From assembly GCA_030042755.1 (NCBI GenBank), contig JASHZC010000216.1, positions 1 to 6,121 of the forward strand: a stretch of 6,121 nt of DNA. The letters run 5' to 3'. Under the pieces are notes generated by a model that was not told where the DNA came from, made no database searches, and worked only from the letters and a program-made list of their open reading frames with translations. Made by a program: the position numbers and the translations under genes. Positions 1 through 6,070 of the stretch are shown here, piece by piece (the first letter of the stretch is position 1; the number at the start of each line of letters is the position of its first letter). This DNA is from Vulcanimicrobiota bacterium (GTDB lineage: Bacteria; Eremiobacterota; Eremiobacteria; Baltobacterales; Baltobacteraceae).

Positions 1-785
1 TGCAAAACTACATCGGCTTTCCTGCGCGCAGCATCGGCTACGTCTCCGATGTCGATCAAATCGAACGCGCCAGCGGGGGGGACTTCGGCGTGGAATGGCG
101 TCTGCACGGCGACACGACGACGTTCTCAGCCGATTGGTACGAAAGCGCGACGCATGGGGCATACGTGCTCGAGCTCGCGCAACAAGCCGCCAACGCGCTG
201 CTCGGCCGCTGGTTCAACGGACCTTCGATGCTCAACGACGGCTTGCAATTTTCACTCGTGCAATTCAAGCCGGTCGGCATGGGCTTCATCGCTCAGATGG
301 CCTTCCCCCGTACGTACGTGGTCGGGGCGCTGCCGCCCGGCTTTTACAGCAACGGAAATCTTGCGATCCTGCCCGGTCAGAATATTGCGGGCGGCGCCTT
401 TTTCGCGCCGCTGGAGAATGACGTCGCGCCGATCCGCGTGCCCTACGCGCAGGGTTACGGCGAGATCAGCTACAAGTGGCCGCGCGGATCGCGCCTCTCG
501 CTCGGCATGCTGTACGAGGGATCGAACAACGCCTACGCGCAACCGGCCTTCGTGACATTTAACTCGAATCTCGAGCTATCGCTCGGCCCAAAGGCGAAAT
601 TCCAAATCTCGGTCGAGAACTTGTTCAATGCGATGGATAACCGGCTGCCGCTGGCGTACGCCGGCATCGCGGTTCCGCTTGCTAACGGCGCCCTGGGTCT
701 CACCAACGCCGACGCTCTGGTGCCACGAACGGTGCGCGTGATGCTGCGCCAATCCTTCGGCGCGGGTTCCATCTACGAACACTGA
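1..785 (+). CDS. TonB-dependent receptor, C-terminal part (5' end outside window)
   Basis: This frame is open from the first complete codon at base 3 to a TGA at 783-785, giving 260 residues with no start inside the window, so it is the 3' end of a longer gene. The protein is rich in alternating polar/aromatic strands typical of a 22-stranded outer-membrane barrel. It contains the near-terminal signature V-E-N-L-F-N (bases about 612-629), followed by a run ending R-T-V-R-V-M-L-R-Q-S-F-G, which resembles the last barrel strand of TonB-dependent receptors. An eight-residue tail, GAGSIYEH, follows that strand, so the usual terminal aromatic residue is internal. Known for the family: such receptors move scarce ligands (siderophores, cobalamin, glycans, metals) across the outer membrane using TonB-ExbBD energy. 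The plug, TonB box and ligand-defining regions are missing here, so the substrate cannot be named. The complete receptor downstream has a comparable ending (N-L-F-N, V-P-L-x-N, R-T-V), suggesting a tandem pair of distant paralogues. Confidence 0.85.
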   Translation, partial: QNYIGFPARSIGYVSDVDQIERASGGDFGVEWRLHGDTTTFSADWYESATHGAYVLELAQQAANALLGRWFNGPSMLNDGLQFSLVQFKPVGMGFIAQMAFPRTYVVGALPPGFYSNGNLAILPGQNIAGGAFFAPLENDVAPIRVPYAQGYGEISYKWPRGSRLSLGMLYEGSNNAYAQPAFVTFNSNLELSLGPKAKFQISVENLFNAMDNRLPLAYAGIAVPLANGALGLTNADALVPRTVRVMLRQSFGAGSIYEH

Positions 786-818
786 TTTCGTTTCGAGGAC
801 TTCGGTCATCTCCCGCCG

Positions 819-833
819 CAGGGCGAGGCCCTG
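819..833 (+). other. Short hairpin after the first receptor gene
   Basis: CAGGGC (819-824) and GCCCTG (828-833) form a perfect 6-bp inverted repeat around a 3-nt loop, 34 bases after the receptor stop. TTTCGA (791-796) and TCGAAA (839-844) could form a second helix enclosing it. No T-tract follows, so it is not a canonical intrinsic terminator. It lies just before the candidate start of the membrane-protein frame, so it could equally affect translation there or mean nothing in this GC-rich DNA. Confidence 0.3.
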
Positions 834-854
834 GCACGTCGAAAGCGGCCCGGC

Positions 855-1646
855 GTGCGTGTCGGGCTTCGGACGCTCGTCTCTCTGGCTTTATTCGCCG
901 CCATGGCTGCGGCGACGACCGCGCACGTCGCGATCGACATCATTGGCGACTATGCGCTGGCGCACGACACGTATGACGACGTAGCGCACTCTTCGCGAGA
1001 GCTCATTAGCGGCCTCGCCTTGCTGATCGCATTGGCGCTCGCGAGCCGCGCCCTGCGAGTCTGCTTCGAGCTCGCCGCGGCCAATCGAACGCGCCTGCCT
1101 CAGACCGGCGCGGACCGCCGCGAGGCGCTCGGCTTCGCCTTCGGCGTGATCGCTTTCAGCGCGACCTTGGTGCCGGCGATGGAGTGGCTGGACTGCCGGC
1201 TTGCCGGCGTGCCGATTAAGGAGCTCGACGACGCCTTCGGCGGCTCGATTCTTCTCGGCTTGGGCACGACCGTCGCGTGCGGCGCCGTGATTGCCTTACT
1301 CGTTTACGGGATCGCGCGCTGGCTACTTTCGCATCGCGACGCAATCGCGACAATCATCGAAACGCTGCTTCGCCGGCAGTCCGATGCGAAGCGGGCACGC
1401 AGCCGCGATCTGACTCGCTACCTGTTAACCCCACGCCGCCGGCGCACACTACACGCGCTGCGCCTCTGCAAACGCGGACCTCCTGGTGGTGCTTCGCACC
1501 AGCACCACCATATTTCGTCTACTGAAGGAGATCCGCGTGAAATCCGTCTTTTCGCGCGTGTCGCGAGCGTTGGTTGCGCTCGCGATCGCGCTTCAATTCG
1601 CCGCGCCGGCGGGGGCGGCGCAGACCGAGGCTACAGCCCAAGGTAG
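855..1646 (+). CDS. Small polytopic membrane protein of unknown function; 3' end doubtful
   Basis: The frame gives 263 residues from a GTG at 855; an ATG at 903 (residue 17) is an alternative start, and neither has a strong Shine-Dalgarno. Four hydrophobic segments are visible at about residues 6-28, 48-68, 91-112 and 128-158, so it should sit in the inner membrane. The stretch between helices 1 and 2 is packed with His, Asp and Glu (H24, D28, D32, H37, D38, D41, D42, H45, E49), which could bind a metal ion, though this is only a suggestion. Up to about residue 178 the composition looks like real protein. After that it becomes Arg/Pro/Gly-rich and low in hydrophobic content, crosses a strong RNA-hairpin region, and overlaps the signal-peptide codons of the next receptor by 110 bases. 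The true gene may therefore end earlier through a frameshift or sequence error near 1380-1430, or the overlap may be real and couple translation to the receptor. I do not recognise the family. Confidence 0.55.
   Translation: MRVGLRTLVSLALFAAMAAATTAHVAIDIIGDYALAHDTYDDVAHSSRELISGLALLIALALASRALRVCFELAAANRTRLPQTGADRREALGFAFGVIAFSATLVPAMEWLDCRLAGVPIKELDDAFGGSILLGLGTTVACGAVIALLVYGIARWLLSHRDAIATIIETLLRRQSDAKRARSRDLTRYLLTPRRRRTLHALRLCKRGPPGGASHQHHHISSTEGDPREIRLFARVASVGCARDRASIRRAGGGGADRGYSPR
1441..1464 (+). other. Leader hairpin A upstream of the complete receptor gene
   Basis: GGCGCA (1441-1446) pairs perfectly with TGCGCC (1459-1464) across a 12-nt loop. It sits eight bases upstream of the larger structure that can occlude the receptor's ribosome-binding site and may be part of the same structured leader. 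A 6-bp GC-rich stem can occur by chance in this base composition, so on its own it is weak. Confidence 0.35.
1473..1537 (+). promoter_or_regulatory. Nested RNA stem predicted to sequester the receptor ribosome-binding site
   Basis: CGCGGACCTCC (1473-1483) is complementary to GGAGATCCGCG (1527-1537) with one C-A mismatch (1479/1531). The 3' arm contains the Shine-Dalgarno GGAG (1527-1530) and the G of the GTG start (1537). Inside it, TGGTGGTGCT (1484-1493) and AGCACCACCA (1501-1510) form a perfect 10-bp hairpin with a 7-nt loop. It abuts the outer stem with no unpaired base on the 5' side and leaves 16 bases (1511-1526) single-stranded on the 3' side. Folded, this would block ribosome access; unfolding by a ligand, heat, a protein or an upstream ribosome would permit initiation. 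The inner hairpin is followed by TATTTCGTCT, so it could also act as a weak terminator or attenuator. Pairing is read directly from the sequence; function is inferred. I see no cobalamin-box-like motif. Confidence 0.6.
1524..1530 (+). promoter_or_regulatory. Shine-Dalgarno that sets the GTG start of the complete receptor
   Basis: GAAGGAG lies six bases before the GTG at 1537. It places the start there rather than at an upstream in-frame GTG (1486), because a basic-then-hydrophobic signal peptide begins exactly at 1537. The GGAG core is the part predicted to be paired in the nested stem. Confidence 0.8.
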
Positions 1647-4287
1647 CATCGCCGGCACGGTCGTCGACGCCGCCAGCGGCGCCGCGATGCCCAACGTTCA
1701 AGTCCAGATAGTCGGGACGAACCTCAAATCCCGTACCGATGCCGCCGGGCACTTTCGACTCGATCACCTCGCTCCCGGCCATTACGTCCTCTCGCTGAAG
1801 CACAACGCTTATCAGCCGGCCCTCTCCGAACCGATCGCGGTCGCTAGCCAGACGGTTACGGCCACACTGTCGATGCACCGAGCGACCGGGAATCTCAATG
1901 TCATCGCCGTAACATCGGCGCGCGCCAGCCAATCCCTCGAGCAATCCAGCACGTTTAGTAAGACCCTCAACCCCGAGGCGCTCGAACAGCAAGGCATCAC
2001 GCGCGTCGCCGATGCGTTACGAACGCTCCCGGGCGTCAACAATGGCATCACCGGCGACACCGCCTCGCTCGCCGACGACGTCAACCTCAGCATTCGGGGC
2101 ATCGGCACGCTGGAGACCGAAGCCGCCATCGACGGCCATCCGATCGGCTACGGCGTCAAGGGCGGCTATAACTACGACCTCTCGCCGGTCTACGGGCTGA
2201 ACAACGTCACGGTCATGTACGGCTCGGCGAGCAATCTGGTCGGCGTGGATGCCATCGGCGGCGTCGTCAACTTTCAGACCCTGGATCCGACACCGACCGA
2301 CCAAACGGCGCTCACCCAAGGCTACGGCACCTTCGATCAGCTTTCAACCAGCTTGCGCTCGACCGGGACGATCGGAAAGCTCGGCTACGCTCTTGCTTAC
2401 GGCGTTGGCTACCTCGACGGCCCGTTCCGCAATGCCAACTTCTACCAGCCGGGAGCGGCCTTCGACCAATCCGTGCTCTCCGGGCCGATTCACGACCTCG
2501 GTATCTACACCGACGACTCGGCGGCGAGCACGCGCGCCGGCCTGGTGAAGCTGCGGTACAACTTTGATCCCCACAGCAGCCTTACGTACACGATGCTCAC
2601 GAGCTCTCGCTGGGAAGACAAGACCGGGAACGGCGACGGCGATTTCCTGCCGTATCCCACCGCGCTGGCACGAGGCCAACAACTGCTCGCCTCATACAAT
2701 CCCAAAGCCAAAGGCGCATACAAATGCCCGAGCGGGACGTTTCCTGCTACCAACGCGCTCGGCTTACTGAACGGCTTTGGCCCCAACGGCCAGCCCGACG
2801 GCGGGACGACCTGTCAATCAGCGGTGTCGTACGCCGACTATAATACCGGTTGGCAAGGGGTCGGTCCGGCTTGGCAAGCGTTTCACCTTTACGACAACAG
2901 CCTCACCTATCAATATCAAGGCGACCACTCCGTGATTCAGACGATTCTCTACAACAGCCTATACAACAACCCGTGGGACCGAACGTTCCAACTGCCGTTC
3001 TATACCTATCCCGGCTCCAATGCCTCGTGGCGCGACACGGGCGTCAACGAGAGCGGCATCATCACCAGCGACGACCTGCTCGGAACCAATAACGACTTCG
3101 AGTTCGGAACGTCGTATATGAACAACGCGTACTTCCTTACGGAAAACGCAAATGACGATGGCACGCTTTCGAGCAGTGCGTCGTACCCATACGCGTGGGA
3201 GAGCGCCTTTTTCGTACGCGACGTCTACCATCCGGTCGGCTCGCCGATTGCCGCGTTTGCAAACCTCTGGGACAAGCACGCCAGCGCGACAAACACGACG
3301 TATCTTGATTCGCGTCTCTCGGTCGTCGATCGACTGACCTCCCACGACATCGTGCGGGCTTCGGTCGGCTCGACCACGACGCAGCCCAGCCAGGACATGC
3401 TCAACAAGTCCTACCTTCCCAACGACGATATTATCGGCGCCGGCGGCGGCGCGGATATCACCTGCGACGGCTTGAACTCGATCGGCACCGCACCTTCGTC
3501 GGTGCTGATGCCCGAGCGCGGCGTCGACCAGGAAGTCGCCTATACGCATCGCTGGCAAAGCGATTCGCAGATGCAGCTTACACTCTATAACACCAACGTC
3601 TACAATAAACTCTACTCTACGATTGTTTCGACCTCGCAAACCGGGACCGGTTTCATTCCGCCGGCACTTCTGCAGGAGTTCATCAATGCAATCGGAGCCA
3701 AGTGCGGAAACGCGGTCGCGCCGTCCCTGCTCGGCCTGACCGGCAACTTCAACGTGGGAACGCTGCGCGCCAAAGGCGCCGACCTAAGCGGACGCTACCG
3801 TGTGACGCGCAACTTTTACTTCGACTACGACTGGGCACTAACGTCGAGCGTACTGCTCGGCGCCAACACGGACTTGCTTGAGGACAACTTCTCGTTGATC
3901 CCCTTCGCTCAGCTCGCCCACGTACCGCTACACACCGCCAACGTCGCGGCGGATTATACACTCAACAACGGTCTGGACTTTCGCTACACGCTCTACACGG
4001 TCTCTGCCGGGAATACGAAATCGTTGCCGGCTTATGACTACAGCGACTTAAGCGCAGCATACCCGGTCCGGAACGGCGTGATTACGGCGACCGTCCTCAA
4101 TCTCTTCAATCAATGGGCCTCGATTGCCGGGCTGATCGGTGAAGGCGTTCCACTACCGCTAAATAACTACGCCAAGCCGTCGGCATACGCGCCATACATT
4201 GGTGCGGCGGCAACCGAACAATTCGGATTGCCGTTTCGAACGGTTTATTTCAGCTACCAAATCCTGCTCGGAAAGCCAAGCTTGTAA
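1537..4287 (+). CDS. TonB-dependent outer-membrane receptor with carboxypeptidase-regulatory-like N-terminal domain
   Basis: The gene is complete: 916 residues from GTG to TAA. Residues 1-28 form a signal peptide (MKSVFSRVSR, a hydrophobic core, then APAGAA). Residues about 36-112 are a carboxypeptidase-D-regulatory-like beta-sandwich (GTVVDAASGAAMPNVQVQI; the T-D-A-A-G-H-F-R turn; L-A-P-G-H-Y-V-L). A TonB-box-like stretch, NLNVIAVTS, lies at 119-127. The plug (about 132-250) shows the hallmarks ADALRTLPGV, IRGIG (186-190) and VMYGSASNLVGVDAIGGVVNF. The rest (about 260-916) is a beta-barrel rich in Tyr, Asn, Ser and Asp, with N-L-F-N near the end and a last strand R-T-V-Y-F-S-Y-Q-I-L-L-G. Four cysteines (C397, C426, C643, C723) could make two disulfides in external loops. 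Known for the family: energised ligand uptake across the outer membrane; the extra N-terminal domain is common in receptors for larger organic ligands. The substrate is not identifiable. It follows a structured leader and precedes the YceI gene by 79 bases. Confidence 0.93.
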   Translation: MKSVFSRVSRALVALAIALQFAAPAGAAQTEATAQGSIAGTVVDAASGAAMPNVQVQIVGTNLKSRTDAAGHFRLDHLAPGHYVLSLKHNAYQPALSEPIAVASQTVTATLSMHRATGNLNVIAVTSARASQSLEQSSTFSKTLNPEALEQQGITRVADALRTLPGVNNGITGDTASLADDVNLSIRGIGTLETEAAIDGHPIGYGVKGGYNYDLSPVYGLNNVTVMYGSASNLVGVDAIGGVVNFQTLDPTPTDQTALTQGYGTFDQLSTSLRSTGTIGKLGYALAYGVGYLDGPFRNANFYQPGAAFDQSVLSGPIHDLGIYTDDSAASTRAGLVKLRYNFDPHSSLTYTMLTSSRWEDKTGNGDGDFLPYPTALARGQQLLASYNPKAKGAYKCPSGTFPATNALGLLNGFGPNGQPDGGTTCQSAVSYADYNTGWQGVGPAWQAFHLYDNSLTYQYQGDHSVIQTILYNSLYNNPWDRTFQLPFYTYPGSNASWRDTGVNESGIITSDDLLGTNNDFEFGTSYMNNAYFLTENANDDGTLSSSASYPYAWESAFFVRDVYHPVGSPIAAFANLWDKHASATNTTYLDSRLSVVDRLTSHDIVRASVGSTTTQPSQDMLNKSYLPNDDIIGAGGGADITCDGLNSIGTAPSSVLMPERGVDQEVAYTHRWQSDSQMQLTLYNTNVYNKLYSTIVSTSQTGTGFIPPALLQEFINAIGAKCGNAVAPSLLGLTGNFNVGTLRAKGADLSGRYRVTRNFYFDYDWALTSSVLLGANTDLLEDNFSLIPFAQLAHVPLHTANVAADYTLNNGLDFRYTLYTVSAGNTKSLPAYDYSDLSAAYPVRNGVITATVLNLFNQWASIAGLIGEGVPLPLNNYAKPSAYAPYIGAAATEQFGLPFRTVYFSYQILLGKPSL

Positions 4288-4295
4288 CTGCGCAC

Positions 4296-4335
4296 GGGCG
4301 CCGGTGCCCTCGCTCCCCGCAAGGCATCGGCGCCC
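4296..4335 (+). terminator. Strong hairpin between the receptor and YceI genes (terminator-like, no T-tract)
   Basis: GGGCGCCGGTGCC (4296-4308) pairs with GGCATCGGCGCCC (4323-4335) over 13 positions: 12 Watson-Crick pairs and one G-U, around a 14-nt loop. It starts eight bases after the receptor stop. The downstream bases (AACTCACTTCAAT) lack a U-run, so a classical intrinsic terminator is doubtful. A 3'-end stabiliser, a processing element, or a pause or attenuation site that lowers YceI relative to the receptor are alternatives. It could also be a DNA inverted repeat for a regulator. The pairing is certain; the role is not. Confidence 0.5.
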
Positions 4336-4366
4336 AACTCACTTCAATACGGAGTCTGTTTTCGTC

Positions 4367-4984
4367 ATGAATTTCGCTTCGATCATGTTCTTAGTAGCGC
4401 TTCTGGGCACGTCGACGCCGGACGCGTCGTCGCCGCCGGTAGTGTGGCAAGCCGATCTCGTGCACTGCCGCGCCGAATTCACCGTTTCGCATCTGGTCGT
4501 CTCCAAGGTCTGGGGGCATATACCGATCACGCAGCTGGCGATCGTAAATCGCGGCGGGACGGCTGTCCCGCAGCGCATTGACGCCGTGCTCAACGTTAGT
4601 CGCGAAGACACCGACGATCACGATCGCGACAGAGACTTACGCTCGCCCACCTACTTCGATACCGCGCGGTATCCAACGATGACATTCCACTCGACCTCGA
4701 TCGTTCCGAGGGATGACACGACGTTCGACGTGACCGGCGACCTCACGATCAAGAACGTGACCAAACCTGTCAGATTTACGGCGCATGTCGTCGGAATCAT
4801 ACCGGAAGGGAACGGTTGGCGTGTCGGATACAACTCCGAGTTGCAGATCGATCGGCGCCAATGGGGCATCGTCGACAGCCGGCTGACTCCGGCCGGCGTG
4901 CTTCTAGTGGGCTACACGGTCGACATCGGACTGACCGTCGAGGCAACCACGAACGATCCAAGCCTCCATCCGCTAATGAATTAG
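4367..4984 (+). CDS. YceI-family exported protein (lipocalin-like isoprenoid-binding fold)
   Basis: This 205-residue protein starts at an ATG at 4367. A GGAG at 4351-4354 is 12 bases upstream, an unusually long spacing, so initiation may be weak; an in-frame ATG at 4385 is the alternative. Residues 1-20 resemble a short signal peptide without a basic n-region. The YceI domain covers the remainder: FTVSHLVVSKVWGHI (38-52), R-D-x-D-L-R-S-P-T-Y-F-D (87-98), Y-P-T-M-T-F (102-107), VTGDLTIKNVTKPV (122-135) and I-D-R-R-Q-W-G-I (161-168), in the usual order and spacing. Known for the family: periplasmic beta-barrels with a hydrophobic cavity that holds polyisoprenoids or similar amphiphiles, often induced by pH or stress. 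The D-x-D-R-D-R-D segment before L-R-S-P is extra acidic/basic. It follows the receptor gene in the same direction and may bind a hydrophobic compound in the same pathway, but this is positional inference. Confidence 0.9.
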   Translation: MNFASIMFLVALLGTSTPDASSPPVVWQADLVHCRAEFTVSHLVVSKVWGHIPITQLAIVNRGGTAVPQRIDAVLNVSREDTDDHDRDRDLRSPTYFDTARYPTMTFHSTSIVPRDDTTFDVTGDLTIKNVTKPVRFTAHVVGIIPEGNGWRVGYNSELQIDRRQWGIVDSRLTPAGVLLVGYTVDIGLTVEATTNDPSLHPLMN

Positions 4985-4986
4985 CG
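4971..4986. repeat. Inverted repeat across the YceI stop codon
   Basis: CGCTAAT (4971-4977) and ATTAGCG (4980-4986) form a perfect 7-bp inverted repeat around GA; as RNA this gives a 6-bp stem with a UGAA tetraloop containing the YceI TAG. It sits at the junction of two convergent genes that are only 21 bases apart and could serve both transcripts. Confidence 0.45.
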
Positions 4987-4992
4987 TCAGAC

Positions 4993-5005
4993 CAGCTTCG
5001 GGCTG
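4993..5005. terminator. Small hairpin in the convergent intergenic gap
   Basis: CAGC (4993-4996) pairs with GCTG (5002-5005) around TTCGG, a UUCG-like stable loop on the plus strand, followed by CTATTTG. With the inverted repeat at 4971-4986 this is the only candidate 3'-end signal between the YceI and lipoprotein genes. The short stem and lack of a real T-tract make it weak. Confidence 0.25.
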
Positions 5006-5905
5006 CTATTTGATCGTGTGAACGAGCTTGCCGCCGGAGTCGTACTCGGTGATCGTATTGCTGCCTTCGTTTGATACGTAATAGTCGCCGGCTTTGTTGA
5101 AGGCGATACCGGAAGGATTGTCGAGGCCGTGACTCTTGGGCGTCTTCAAGATCTTTCCCGAGCTATCGAGAACGGCGATGAGGGACGCCGCCTCATCGGT
5201 TATATAGACGTCGTTCTTCGAGTTTTTGGCGGCGTAGGCCGGTGGAATGCCCGGTGTTGAGATCGTTTTTAGGAGTTTTGCGGTCGAGTCGAAGACGGCG
5301 ATATCGTAGCTCTGGCTGGAGTTGCAAACCCACGCATCGCTGCCGACGAAGACGATGCCCAGCGGATTGCCGAGCTCTTCCTTCGAGCTGTGCAGAATCT
5401 TTCCCGAGGAGCTGAAAACTTGAATCTCGCCGATGTCGCTATTGGTAGGATTGCGGCTCGCTACCCAAATGTTGCCGTCCGAGTCGATTTGAACGCCGGA
5501 TGGCGAGAGGCCGTCGCTGTCGACGGTATGCAGCGTCTTGATAAGCTTACCAGACGTGTTATAAACGGTAACCTCGTCCGCGCCCGACTCCGATACGTAC
5601 AAATCTCCTGACTTATCGAACGCAAGGCCGAGTGGAGCCTTGACACCCTCGGTAATCGTCCGCGATGTCTGCTGGTTCTTAGAGCTATAGATCAAGATTT
5701 GCGAGGAACCCGCATTGGCGACGTACAGATCGCCGGCCTTGTCTTCTGCCAGTCCGACCGGATCGTCCAGCGCGATCGACCCAGTCGTAAAGCGCGCCGA
5801 CCCTGAGTTTGCCCCCGCCTGCGAGGGGATCGAGTTCGTTGCGAGAGGCGAGCCACACGCTGCAAGAACGAGGGCAACGCCGCCAATCCATGCCTTTTTA
5901 AGCAT
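5006..5905 (-). CDS. Lipoprotein with six-bladed NHL-type beta-propeller
   Basis: The protein has 299 residues and its start codon is at 5903-5905. A GGAG five bases upstream supports this start over an in-frame ATG at 5942-5944, which has no such site and lies within the candidate -10 box. Residues 1-17 form a lipoprotein signal peptide ending L-A-A-C (14-17), so Cys17 should be lipidated and the protein membrane-anchored, facing the periplasm or the cell surface. A flexible Ser/Ala/Gly linker (18-45) leads into six repeats at about 48-85, 89-126, 133-173, 179-216, 221-257 and 262-299. Each has the pattern P-x-G-(I/L)-x-x-D-x-x-G-(D/N)-x-(Y/W)-V-x-(N/S), then I-x-V-(Y/F)-x-S-x-G-K-(L/I)-x-K-T. 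That matches NHL / SMP-30-like propellers, which mostly serve as binding scaffolds; no catalytic residues can be assigned. Blade 5 is the most divergent. The base composition looks less GC-rich than that of its neighbours. It is transcribed toward the YceI gene and away from the gene at 6071. Confidence 0.88.
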   Translation of the reverse strand: MLKKAWIGGVALVLAACGSPLATNSIPSQAGANSGSARFTTGSIALDDPVGLAEDKAGDLYVANAGSSQILIYSSKNQQTSRTITEGVKAPLGLAFDKSGDLYVSESGADEVTVYNTSGKLIKTLHTVDSDGLSPSGVQIDSDGNIWVASRNPTNSDIGEIQVFSSSGKILHSSKEELGNPLGIVFVGSDAWVCNSSQSYDIAVFDSTAKLLKTISTPGIPPAYAAKNSKNDVYITDEAASLIAVLDSSGKILKTPKSHGLDNPSGIAFNKAGDYYVSNEGSNTITEYDSGGKLVHTIK

Positions 5906-6055
5906 ATCGACTCCAAGCTGTGCTCCGTTGCGTCTAGCCTCCATTGTAGCACCAAAGCGCCGCGCAGCGTCCGAGGCTAAAGCCCCTCGCGCTGGGCCTT
6001 ATGCATCCCTTCATGGCGGAGGCGCACGCGCGCGCTCCCTCTAACGAATCTTTTT
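5906..6055. promoter_or_regulatory. Divergent intergenic region with a candidate promoter for the lipoprotein gene
   Basis: The gap between the divergent genes spans 5906-6070. On the minus strand TACAAT (complement of 5943-5948) is a near-consensus -10 box about 37 bases before the lipoprotein start; the matching -35 region is poor. CGAGG (5972-5976) and CCTCG (5985-5989) form a small 5-bp inverted repeat just upstream of that -10 box and could be an operator. I see no convincing promoter for the plus-strand gene and no riboswitch-like fold. Confidence 0.4.
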
Positions 6056-6061
6056 AGGAGG
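6056..6061 (+). promoter_or_regulatory. Consensus Shine-Dalgarno for the gene starting at 6071
   Basis: AGGAGG is a full match to the anti-SD complement, nine bases before the ATG at 6071. It is the strongest ribosome-binding site in the window and the main reason for calling a gene in the last 51 bases. Confidence 0.7.
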
Positions 6062-6070
6062 ATCTGCGGC

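Noticed and set aside
49..555. Plus-strand frame of 168 codons inside the first receptor
   Set aside because: It is Ser/Arg/Thr-rich, lies out of frame with the clear barrel sequence, and has no ribosome-binding site.
1486..1536. Upstream GTG as the start of the complete receptor
   Set aside because: It would put 17 unrelated residues before the signal peptide and lies inside the hairpin; GTG 1537 has a well-spaced Shine-Dalgarno.
1430..1540. Cobalamin riboswitch upstream of the receptor
   Set aside because: The position is right for one, but I cannot find the conserved B12-box-like sequence or the characteristic core motifs.
2959..3639. Long minus-strand open frame (226 codons) opposite the complete receptor
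   Set aside because: It is Arg/Val-rich antisense to a well-supported receptor gene and shows no recognisable domain; this is typical of GC-rich DNA.
4199..4366. Longer N-terminal extension of the YceI protein
   Set aside because: It would overlap the receptor's 3' end and the strong hairpin, and the signal-peptide-like sequence begins at 4367.
5906..5944. Earlier start for the lipoprotein at 5944
   Set aside because: It lacks a ribosome-binding site, overlaps the candidate -10 box, and would put 13 polar residues before the lipoprotein signal peptide.
6045..6056. Intrinsic terminator suggested by the T-run at 6051-6055
   Set aside because: The GC-rich stretch before it (6020-6036) does not form a proper stem-loop next to the Ts, and the run sits directly before a ribosome-binding site.
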